From positions 1,612,001-1,676,000 of the forward strand of contig NC_058161.1 in assembly GCF_020080835.1 (NCBI RefSeq): a DNA stretch of 64,000 nt, written 5' to 3'. Below the pieces are notes generated by a model that saw only the letters and a list, made by a program, of their open reading frames with translations, did not search any database and was not told the DNA's origin. Positions 10,292 to 20,400 of the stretch are shown here, piece by piece. Position 1 is the first letter of the stretch, and every line of letters starts with the position of its first letter. Position numbers and translations under genes: made by a program. The DNA comes from Cotesia glomerata. Taxonomy: Eukaryota > Arthropoda > Insecta > Hymenoptera > Braconidae.

Positions 10292-12049
10292 ATGGTGACT
10301 CGAAAGGCTTTATTGCGTGCAATAGTGTCAGGAAAAGTGCGTGAGGTTGAAAAAGTGTTAAGGAAACGCCGCAAGTTCAGTGTCAAATTTAGTAGATTTT
10401 TAGTAACAATAGCAGTTAGACGTAAAAAATCGAAAATCGCCAGACTTCTGATCAAACGTTTCGCCAGCCTGAAGAAGCGGAAGATAATTTATTCTTTCAC
10501 CACTCCATTGTTGTACGCATCTCATCTGGGGGATTTTAAAGTAGTAAAGACTCTGGTGAAAAATGGTGTAAATTTGAACGGTCAATCAAGAAACGGGTGT
10601 TCTGCACTCCATATCGCAGTTAAGAAGCAGCATACCAACATCCTTAAGTATCTGATCAGGCATGGAGCCCGTGCTGATTTGAAAGGCCGAGCAAAATACA
10701 ACCGTGGATTCACACCGCTGCACTACGCCTGCGTCTACAACAACGTGGAGTACGCTAGCATATTAATCAAATACAATACCGACGTAGTAAATCCAGAAGG
10801 CCTTGACGACATCCATCCGATTCACCTTTCTGTCTCATACAACAATTTGGAAGTTACATCACTCTTATTGAAATACATTAAAGATATCAATCTACGTTTT
10901 TCTGAGAGTATTTATGAGACGCGCAGGGATCCTGTCGAGCGGATTTTTGGGCTACCAAATGAAGAACCGACTTTACTGCACTGGGCAGTCGCTGAAACCG
11001 AGCTACTCATAATCAAGTTGTTGGTTGACAAGGGAGCTGATGTTAATGTAAAAACAAAATCGGGAATAACTCCTCTGATGATTGCTGCGCGAGTAAACGA
11101 GTTGGAGCCACTTCGGATTCTTTTGGAACAAAACCCTTCTGTCAATGACATTGACTCTTCTGGAATTACCGCTTTGTATTATGTATACAATGTCCGTGAA
11201 GCCCACGAATCTCGGTATTACTTTTTGAACTCTCCTGATTCGCAATATGACAAGGAAAAATTAGAACTTTTGATTAATGCTGGAGCTGATATTTACGCTG
11301 AGTGTTCGTTTGAATTTAATCTGAATTTAAAATCAATTCTTAATCTTGCAATCTACTTTGGAAGGGCTCTGGCAGTTCGGTATCTTTTATACAAGACGTC
11401 GTTGGGATCCAGACAGTTGGATTATTCTCTGATAGAGCTTGCAGCTTTTGATATAATGGCCGTCGACCAAGGTAGTAGAAATAATCGAGCTCTTATAACA
11501 AATTTACAAGATGACGCTTTGATGTTGCAAAGTTATTTGACAGCGTTTATAGAAAATCGACATGAAGTTGGCATCTGGGCAACGAAAGATACTCTGGAGA
11601 AAGTCACGGCTTTCGTTTCTACAATTCAAACACATAACTTGGATACTTATTATCGTCAGGACAAACAATATCTATTGAGAAGTGAAAATCTTTTTAAGAG
11701 CCAACTAATGGGACCAAATGGTATTACTTGCTGGCATTTTATTGTTGAAGATCGAGAGAGATTGGTGAAACTTGCTTTTAATAAGGATTTAGTAGCAAAA
11801 TTTGATTTCTTTAATTTTAATAGTGATAAACGAACCTTTTATTATTCAAAATTGTTTTCGGATAAATTTAACTATGCAATGGCCAAAAGTGCGACATTGG
11901 AAGAATGTATTGAGACAATATCGAATTTATTTAAGCAAGTAATTCCACATGATTGCTGTGTGTACATAGCCTATTGTTTTAGTAACGAGGAATTAAAGCA
12001 GTTGGTAGTAAGTTTTAATCCGCCTAATTTTAGACACATTGACTTTTAA
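10292..12049 (+). CDS. Intronless ankyrin-repeat protein, 585 aa, PRANC-like C-terminus
   Basis: Intact single-exon gene. A basic N-terminal module (residues 1-65) is followed by about seven ankyrin repeats: TTPLLYASHLGDFKVVKTLV (~70), NGCSALHIAV (~101), GFTPLHYACVYNNVEYASIL (~139), IHPIHLSVSYNNLEVTSLLL (~175), EPTLLHWAVA (~225), SGITPLMIAARVNELEPLRI (~257) and a looser pair near 290-385. Ankyrin repeats bind other proteins. The C-terminus (VIPHDCCVYIAYCFSNEELK, ~550) resembles the F-box-like PRANC motif of poxvirus and parasitoid-wasp ankyrin proteins. That suggests coupling to an SCF ubiquitin ligase, but the similarity is weak. No signal peptide or membrane segment is visible. The equal-length paralogue at 35677-37434 lies on the opposite strand. 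The lack of introns may reflect retroposition or viral/bacterial ancestry. Confidence 0.85.
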   Translation: MVTRKALLRAIVSGKVREVEKVLRKRRKFSVKFSRFLVTIAVRRKKSKIARLLIKRFASLKKRKIIYSFTTPLLYASHLGDFKVVKTLVKNGVNLNGQSRNGCSALHIAVKKQHTNILKYLIRHGARADLKGRAKYNRGFTPLHYACVYNNVEYASILIKYNTDVVNPEGLDDIHPIHLSVSYNNLEVTSLLLKYIKDINLRFSESIYETRRDPVERIFGLPNEEPTLLHWAVAETELLIIKLLVDKGADVNVKTKSGITPLMIAARVNELEPLRILLEQNPSVNDIDSSGITALYYVYNVREAHESRYYFLNSPDSQYDKEKLELLINAGADIYAECSFEFNLNLKSILNLAIYFGRALAVRYLLYKTSLGSRQLDYSLIELAAFDIMAVDQGSRNNRALITNLQDDALMLQSYLTAFIENRHEVGIWATKDTLEKVTAFVSTIQTHNLDTYYRQDKQYLLRSENLFKSQLMGPNGITCWHFIVEDRERLVKLAFNKDLVAKFDFFNFNSDKRTFYYSKLFSDKFNYAMAKSATLEECIETISNLFKQVIPHDCCVYIAYCFSNEELKQLVVSFNPPNFRHIDF

Positions 12050-12086
12050 AAATTGACCTTCAAATGCTCACATTGGACGTTACATA
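12050..12086. other. Ankyrin gene 3' flank up to TA insertion point
   Basis: The flank gacgttaca then TA (12085-12086) is shared with the paralogue on the other strand, where gacgttaca is again followed by TA (35640-35641). Both sites are interrupted, by different elements. Confidence 0.6.
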
Positions 12087-12699
12087 TCGCGTGACTAATG
12101 CAAAAAGGGCGCATAATTTTTTTTTTTATCACCAATCGACTAGTTGACATACTCTTCATCGAAAAATCAACCATTGATTTCCTAAAGCTAAAAGGGCGTA
12201 TGTCTCTATTTATGCGCCCTTTTAGCTTTAGGAATTTGAAAATTTTATGACCTAAAGCTAAAAGGGCTTATAAATTTTTTTTTTTAAATAATTCATTAAA
12301 ATGCTCATTTTTAGCCTAAAAATTGAAAAAAAAAAAAAAAAAAAAAAAAACGGTAGATTCACACGAAAGAGGCGTATTCTAACTCAACATAGACTCTTTT
12401 AAAATTACAATTAAAAATATTTTTTAAAAATTGCAAAATATGCGTGATTGTATTAATTTATTTTTTATTTGAAAATTATTTCAATCCCATTAGTTTTCGA
12501 TTAATTTAATTATCCATTGCTTGTATAAAAATAGTTAAAAATTATTATTTTTTCAATATTATTTTAAGTACTTAAAAACAACCGATCCCCTCTTTTTCTC
12601 GCGTCGCACTCACTGCAAGAAACGGTACTATCCTCGGTGCATTCATGATTATAAAGCTATTGAAGTTTTATGTTTTTCTTTTAAACAAATGACAATTTT

Positions 12700-13085
12700 G
12701 AAAAAAACACCCTGCTATACGAAATAGATAATTAAAAAATCTATTACGTAACAGAGCGTTTTTTTCAAAATTCTTCTTTGTCTAAAAGAGAAATATGAAG
12801 CTGCAATCGTACGTGAAAAGAACAAGATGACACTGGATATCATCCCGGATTATACTGAGTAAAAAAAAATTTCAGATAGTAGTTAGTATAATCCAGATTA
12901 CAATGAGTATAATCCAGATATCACGCAGTATAATCTGGATTTTTTTAAGCTACTATCTGAGATTTTTTTTCACCACAGATATAAACACTATGGTGAGAAA
13001 AAAGTAATTATATCGCGGAGTATAATCTGGGATGATACCCAGTGTCATCTTGTTTTTTCCGTGTAGGGACCGGCTGTTAAGAAAT
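12700..13085. repeat. Hairpin-ended repeat, second copy, interrupted
   Basis: Matches 1-125: hairpin ccctgctatacgaaatagat to 12767, then cttctttgtctaaaagag and agctgcaatcg. A 252-bp element interrupts it, after which tagggaccggctgttaa resumes. Confidence 0.75.
12812..13063. mobile_element. 252-bp TA-flanked MITE
   Basis: Inverted ends cgtgaaaagaacaagatgac... and its complement ending gtcatcttgttttttccgtg extend for about 45 bp with few mismatches. TA lies on each side (12810-12811, 13064-13065). The uninterrupted site caatcaTAgggaccgg at 107-122 confirms the insertion and target duplication. Inner repeats of the motif agtataatc are present. Probably mobilised by a Tc1/mariner-type transposase. 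Confidence 0.85.
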
Positions 13086-13390
13086 TTTTTTCTTTATTCA
13101 TTAAACTTTTTTATTCTATGTCTTGTGAAGCTATTTATCAAAATTTTTTATAAAAACAAATTTTTTTTATGTGCCCTTTTAGCTTTAGGCACTACATTTC
13201 TAAAAGCTAAAAGGGCACATGTCTTGAGTTACGCCCTTTTAACTTTAGGATACTCGAATTTTTTTTTTACAGATCTTTGTGTTTCGAGTGATTTCAAGAA
13301 GAATGACAAAAAAAAATTTTTTTATGCGCACTTTTAGCATGGATCCCTACTAACCTGTAGCTATGCGCCCTTTTTGCATTAGTCACGCGA

Positions 13391-14051
13391 TATTACTATG
13401 TATCGGTCATCATAATTAAAATTATTAAAACCACCTTCGATCGATCCTATGGTAAAAAATCGCTATTAAATTTAATTTTCTTAATTTAATCATGGGATCT
13501 CCTCGCAAAACATTCATCGAAGGTACTTGGGTAAGATAGTGGATTTCTGGGTATTTTAAATTGGACGTTCGCTATTTTACTGGGGTACAATTGATGTCGC
13601 GCATCAGATATATTAGAATAAAAAAAGTAAAAATACTTGAATCATTAAAAATTAACTGATACTAAAATCAACAGTTATTTGACAATTTTTACCGATAAGC
13701 TCAGCTTCTATTTAAAAATAAATTAACCTATTTATTTATTTATTCATTTATTTATTAATCATAGTGAAAACAATAAGTATTAAAAATGAAATTGTAATCC
13801 TTTTAGGACTTTTATCATTTATTTCTATAGCAGCTAAAAGAAATTTTTGTTTTTGGTTGTTTTTAGTACTTATTGAATTAATATTAGTTATTTATTCATT
13901 TATTTGTTAATTTGTTTTGTCAAAACTGATTTTTATTGTTTAATTTTTTTTTTATTGTTAAAAAAAATTATTTTTAAATAAAATATTTAAAAATATATAA
14001 TTTTTTTTTTATTTTTAATATTTAAGATTCAGCTAAATAATCAATGTCACA
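13391..14051. other. Outer part of the ankyrin inverted duplication, then AT-rich DNA
   Basis: 13391-13630 is the inverted homologue of 34365-34603 (for example atgtatcggtcatcat and ccttcgatcgatcc). After about 13630 the similarity ends. From there to 14051 I see only AT-rich sequence with short TTTA runs. Confidence 0.6.
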
Positions 14052-14295
14052 AAATACGTGAAAAAATTTAATTTTTTTTTAATATAAAATATATATATAT
14101 TCAATAACAATAACCACAGTTATTATTAAATTAACTTATATTTTTTTAATTGTGCATTTATAATTAAATACACTTTCGAGATTTCATATTTTATTTACTC
14201 TCTTTTTTACTTATTAAATTAAGAAAATATATTTCAAAAGAAAAACCTGGGAAATATTAACGGAGGAACTCAGGAAAAATTAGGAAAATTGAAGG

Positions 14296-14422
14296 CTAAT
14301 TAATTCTATCAACTCCTAGAATTTTTTCGTCGTTGGCTGCTTGATCTTTCACGATTTTAGCGTATCTATCATCATCGTGTAAGTCTTCTTCATCCAACAT
14401 TTCTTGCATTCTTTTTTTATAG
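14296..14422 (-). CDS. CycH: Cyclin H exon 6 (C-terminus)
   Basis: Acceptor TTTTTCAG before 14422. Encodes YKKRMQEMLDEEDLHDDDRY and ends GVDRIN with stop at 14296-14298. Confidence 0.92.
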
Positions 14423-17400
14423 CTGAAAAATATAATACAATAATAAAAAATTTTTTTTTTTTTTATTAATTGTAAGTATTAAAAATATTTTATAAGCTTT
14501 TTTAATAACTTACATTTCGCTGTCGGGATTATTCTCTTGGTTTCGACATTTTTCTAATTTCTTTTCAAGGGCTTTAACTATTTCCTTATTAGGTATTTCG
14601 ATACTTTTAGCCATCGATCGGATTTCTAATTTAAAAATTAAAAAAAAAAATAGTATTTTTAAAATAAAAAAAAAGGTCTTTTAATTAAAACGAAAAGAAA
14701 AAAATAAAAAAAAATATCTCTTAATTAAAATAAAAAAAAATTTTTATCAATATAAAATCAACTTACTTCTTACAGCTTCAATAATTCCACTAATCTGCTC
14801 AGCTGAAAATAAAATATCCGTGACGTAATTATCTAAATTAGCAGAAATTTTGGACGTTGCATGAAGCACAGCTGCCAGAGCTATTTGACTAGGTGCGTAA
14901 AGAAGTACACTGTCTGTGAGAAATACTTTTTCCAGAAAATCATCAATGTGAGACCTCAATCGTTCTGGATTTTCTAGGGAACTGTATCGTGTCTAAAAGA
15001 ATAAAATTAATTAATTAAATAAAATTAATAAAATAAAATAATTCAATAAAATGAATCAAATTAATGCAATAAAATTAATAAAATTAATTAATTTGATAGA
15101 GTAAAAAAAATTAATTAATTTAATAATTTTATTTATCTTATTGAATTAATTTAATAAAATTAATTAGTTTAATTAAATAAATCAAAATAATAATGTGATA
15201 AAATAAATCAAATTAATTAATTCAATAAAATAAATAAAATTAATTAATTTGATAAAATAATTAATTTAATGAAATAAATCAAATTAATTAATTTGATAAA
15301 ATAAACGAAATTAATTAATTTGATAAAATAAATGAAATTAATTAATTTAATAAAATAAATGAAATTAATTAATTTAATAAAATTAATTAATTTAATAAAA
15401 TAAATCAAATTCATTAATTCAATAAAATAAATAAAATTAATTAATTCAATAAAATAAATAAAATTAATTAATTTAATAAAATAAATCAAATTAATTAATT
15501 CAATAAAATAAATAAAATTAATTAATTTAATAAAATAAATCAAATTAATTAATTTAATAAAATATATAAAATTAATTAATTTAATAAAATTAATTAATTT
15601 AATAAAATAAAAAATAAACCAACTGAGTATTAAATAACAAGTCTAAACTTGATACTTACTTTAATGTCAATCATAAAACCTTCTACAGGTCTGAAAGGAT
15701 TGTGGATAGTTAAATGATAGTTTAATTGTTGCATTAACAATAATTCGTTGTTTAAAACAATATCTGATGCTTTTTCTCTATCTCCTTTTAAATTAGCGAC
15801 AAATTGTGAAATTGAGACGTTGAATTCTTCCACCTGTTGAATATAGTTTATAAATAATAAAATTAATTTTTATAAATGTTATTATTTTCATTATTTAATA
15901 ATAATGTTTATAAAAAAATTTTATTATTAATAAATTTCAAATTTAAAAAAACAAATGTCACTTGACTATTTCAGAATTTTATTTAAGAATTTATTTTTAA
16001 ATGATTGTGTTATGTCGGACTCAACGTTCGACATTTTAAATTAATTGGATATAAATTATCCACTAATAATTCATATTTTTACATACATTTATTTTATTGT
16101 TTTAAAACTTTCCTCTCTAGACATTGCCATTAGTAATTTTTCCAAAAAGAATATTTTTTATTTTTCTATTTTACGCCAGGTAATCGGTTTATATGGGTCG
16201 GGTTGTAAACCATAATTTTATGACCCGAACATTCAAGGAAATAGTCTTATTTATCTAGTTACATCTTGGGAATTTTCCGCGTTTGGTTGGGCCGACCAAG
16301 AGCTCCGAGCCTGAACAAATAGTCTAATGGACTTTAACCTTTGTCTAGATCCGGAATAGAAATTTTTTTGTGATAATAAAATAAATGTACAGAAAGAGAA
16401 AATATTATAAAGATAACAGTATTTTAAATAATACAAAAAAGGTAAATAATGATAATTTTAAGTAACAAATTTTTGAATAATATAAAAAATAATATCTTTA
16501 AATAATGATAATTTTAAGTAACAAATTTTTGAATAATATAAAAAATAATATCTTTTAAATAATGATAATTTTAAGTAAACAAATTTTTGAATAATATAAA
16601 AAATAATATCTTTAAATAATGATAATCTAAGTAACAAATTTGAATATTGAAAGAAATAATATTCCTCAATAATGATAATTTAGTATAATAATTTAAATAA
16701 GGAACACCAACGTATGTAATAATAAAGCAAAATACTTAAAATATTAATAGTTAAATAACATTAATAAATAACAATAGTTTAAGTTTAGAAAAAGGAAATA
16801 AATGTTATAAGGTTTATTTCGAATTAAATATAATTCGCGAAACATTTTAACTTACGATAAATTAATTACTCGGTTAATTAATTTAATAGAATCTCCCGAA
16901 TAAACAAATAAACTACAGTAATGTAAATTTAGATTTAGTTAAATAAATAACTTAGTTAACAAAGTAAAAATTTAACAATGATTTACGTTTCGATTGTTAA
17001 CATAGAATTTAAGAGAAGGGAGACAACAGGCCTTTGAGACAACGTGGAGGGAGTAGTGCGCTACCCGAAACGTTGGGCCCTCTCGAAGAAAGGGAAACTC
17101 GTGACTACTTGGTGTTACTGTAATTGGCCTAGAGTTTCCCCCAAACATAGAAATTAGGAAAATGTCACCACCTAAAATTCTTGTCAGTTTCAGTTTTTTT
17201 GTTTTCTAGTAGTCCAGTTTTAGTTTTTACACCCTCAACACGAGGTCAAGTTTAGTAGGTTAACGTAACACAATATTTTCCTCAGTCTATTATAATTAGT
17301 AAAATTTTACGTTGTTACGAGTCAAGTTAAAGTAGATTCAGTTGCATTTATCTTTCCTTTTATTTTTTATATTTTTTCTTATTCTTTTTATTGAAACAGG

Positions 17401-20400
17401 CAAGAAGCGGTGACATCGACATATAGTGTAAGTCCAAAAGTAATGTATTAGAATTTTTGAATACATCTAATAATTTGAATTCTAATTTTATTTCTTTTTT
17501 TGTTATTTAATTTAACCAATTCCCATAAGCTTCAGATCCTTATCTATTAGCCTAACGGCTAGGATAAAAATAATTAATTTTAGTTGCGTTCTGACGTAAC
17601 ATTTTTGGGGGCTCAGCCGGGATCATGAAGCTTTATGTGGAAAATTACTAAGAAATATTTGATACAGAAATTCACATTTTTAAATTTTACTTAAAATTTA
17701 TTTTTATATTTTTTTTTTTTTTCCTCCTTTTTCTTTTCCAAAAACTACGGAATAAAGATAGATTTCATAAAGTTTATAGTTAATTAAACTAGATATACTC
17801 TAAAATTTAAATTTATTTAAAATTCTTTTTATGATTTATTGATTTTATTTTCAAAATATTGTATAATGTTTTGTCCTAATACTTTACAACGAACAATTAA
17901 CTTAAGAATTAACCAGGCTTTAAATTTAATTCGATAAAATTTTATTACTAATTGATTTACTGGGTTATACATACACTTTTTTTTGGAACCTTTCGTTAAA
18001 TTTTATTTTATTTTAAAAATTTATTTTATTTTAAAAATTATTTTCGGGGTAAAACAAATTTGGTAGGCTCATATGATTATAACTGAAATTTCTCGATTTT
18101 TCATGAAAAATAGTCCCTCATGTTTGAATACTAGGAATAATTAATAATCTAAATCGAACAATTTATGAATTTTTGACTCAATGAAAAAAAAAAATAATAA
18201 TTTTTTTTTTTTTTCTTTTCTTTATTTTTATTTTTATTTGTTATTTTTATCCAATATAAAACATTAATTTTTATCTATTGAGAATATGAGCACAGAATTT
18301 TCCGAAGTTTTAATCAACTAAATGTCTGATGATAAACCTAAATCATCCTATTCTTTGAGAAGTAAGCCAGAACAAGAACTTCTTCCTGGGTTACCTTTGG
18401 TTAAGCGGGAAAAGAAGCATAATTTAACTTTTAAAGATTCTGGCGTAGGAGTATCCGCTCTTTCAATACCAGAATTTACAGACGACGAAAGCTCGGAGGA
18501 AGAACCACCTAATAACCCAAAACCTCAAGTTCCAGTAGTTATTAATATACCTCAAGTTCAAGTAGTTGATAATCCACCTCAAAATCTAGTAGTTAATCCA
18601 CCTAATAATAACGACCCAGAAATCGAACTTAATTTAGAAAGAATGGCATTAAACGCGAATCAACACATATCATTAAACGACGCGTTAGTCTGCGTACCCC
18701 GTTTTCAAGGCAATCCGGGTGACTTAATAGATTTTGCGACATGCTGCAGGGATGCGAAAGGAATGTTACCTGAAGCCGCGGAAGTAAATTTAATTAAATT
18801 AATATATTCTAGTAAATTAAGTACTGATGTCAAAAGTTCTCTCAATAACACAGCACCTGCTAATATAGAAAGTTTAATCAGAGATCTGAAAAAATTTATA
18901 TTCCGGTATCGTCAATTACTCAGTTACAGAGGCAACTGGCCTGTATTTTTCAAGGAAATTCCGAAACGGTAACAGAGTTCGTGAATAGATTAAAAAGGAA
19001 AGGTCGGGAAATAGTTGATTGCTATCAAACTCAAAACCCTGAAGCAACCCCTGAGCAAATAGCAGCATTTAAAGACACAATAGATAAGTCCATTTCAGAA
19101 TGTTTCATTCAAAATTTAAACGACGAAATTGACCATAGGATGCCATCTTGTCAAACGACAGAAGATGCGCTCCGGGAAGCTCTTAAAATCGAACACAAAA
19201 TCAACGCACGAAAGGAATCAAGGAAAGATTCGAATATAAATAAGACGGAAGAAAAGAAAAAGGGCACACCTCATAAACCGGTTAATTTTACGTCGGGTAG
19301 TAATGTCGGTAACATAGCTTCTCAGAAAACGTTAAATAACAACAACTATAATAAAGTCAATAATCAAAATATTGCCTCTAATAATGGTAATAATAATCAG
19401 TTTAATAAACCTAATAATAATAATAACTTCAAAGGAAATAATAGTAATAACGAAACAAATAGTCAAAGTCGAACCGTAATTTGTTATCGTTGCAAAACCC
19501 CCGGACATACTACAAGAAATTGTCCTGAAAGTAAATGCCAAGTCTGCGATATGAATGGACATACAGCGAAAGCTTGTCCAGTAGTAATGGGAAATAGTGA
19601 AAATAGGAATTCGGGAGCCGTACGATGTCAATTATGCAGTCAACACGGGCATTTAGCTAAAAATTGCCCTACCTTAACCGGTAATTCTAGAGTAACACCA
19701 ATTTCACAATATTGTGGTTATCATAATAGTAGGTCTCACAGCGAAGATAATTGTTTTGCGTTAAAAAATATGAAAATCTCCCAGGGAAACCGGGTACAGT
19801 TCAACCCTTCGGGCGCAGGGATGAACGATCGCTCTGTGCGCCCAGTCCATGTAGTTCAGGAAGTTACCCTGGACGACAATATCGAGTAATGACAATAGAA
19901 AATAATTATGACTGGGACGATTTGCCATATTCGATTGCAGGCAAATCGCCCCAAAACCAAGATATAATAATGATGTTAGACTCAGGAGCCTCTCCAAACT
20001 TAATTAAACGAAAATATGTAAAATCAACTTCGATAATAAACTCAAAGGACATAATAGAATTACACGGAATAGCGGATGTACCCTTATTTACTCTAGGTAG
20101 TGTTCGTTTGGTATTATTCGGAAAGGAAGCGGTTTGCCATATTGTACCGGATGAAATGGCAATTCCTCATGCCGGTCTTGTAGGTTCCCAATTCTTTTCT
20201 TCACACAAAGCGAAAATAGATTACGAAAACCGCGTTTTAGAAATTGATAACGTCAAACACCCTTTTAAAAAAACAAATAGAATTGAAGACGGAGTTATGT
20301 ATATACCTCCTCGGAGCGAGTCAACATTTTTTATTAAGGTCAAAAATCCGGAATTAAAGGAGGGTTACCTCCCTCGAGTTAAGATCTGTAAAGGAGTTTT

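Larger units (their letters stand above)
12087..13390. mobile_element. 1.3-kb DNA transposon remnant with perfect 29-bp TIRs and TA duplication
   Basis: Ends are exact inverted repeats starting tcgcgtgactaatgcaaaaa (12087-12115 and 13362-13390), flanked by TA on each side. A 17-bp motif, cctaaagctaaaagggc, occurs at least six times in both orientations just inside the ends (about 12181, 12216, 12251, 13169, 13203, 13234). This is the arrangement expected of subterminal transposase-binding sites. There is no transposase ORF. It carries a nested hairpin repeat (12700-13085), itself interrupted by the 252-bp element at 12812. Confidence 0.8.
14052..14674. repeat. Direct repeat B (pair with 5270-5890)
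   Basis: Starts caaaatacgtgaaaaaattt and covers the Cyclin H 3' flank plus exons 6 and 5. Same orientation as copy A. The homeobox coding sequence does not extend into this copy beyond the shared last bases. Confidence 0.85.

Noticed and set aside
10292..12049. Bacterial (for example Wolbachia) origin of the ankyrin gene as an assembly contaminant
   Set aside because: It lies among insect transposons with an AT-rich duplicated promoter and no bacterial neighbours. Ancient transfer remains possible but is not shown.
15244..15543. 99-codon reverse open frame of repeating Ile-Phe-Ile-Lys-Leu units
   Set aside because: It is a translation of the AT-only minisatellite in Cyclin H intron 3.
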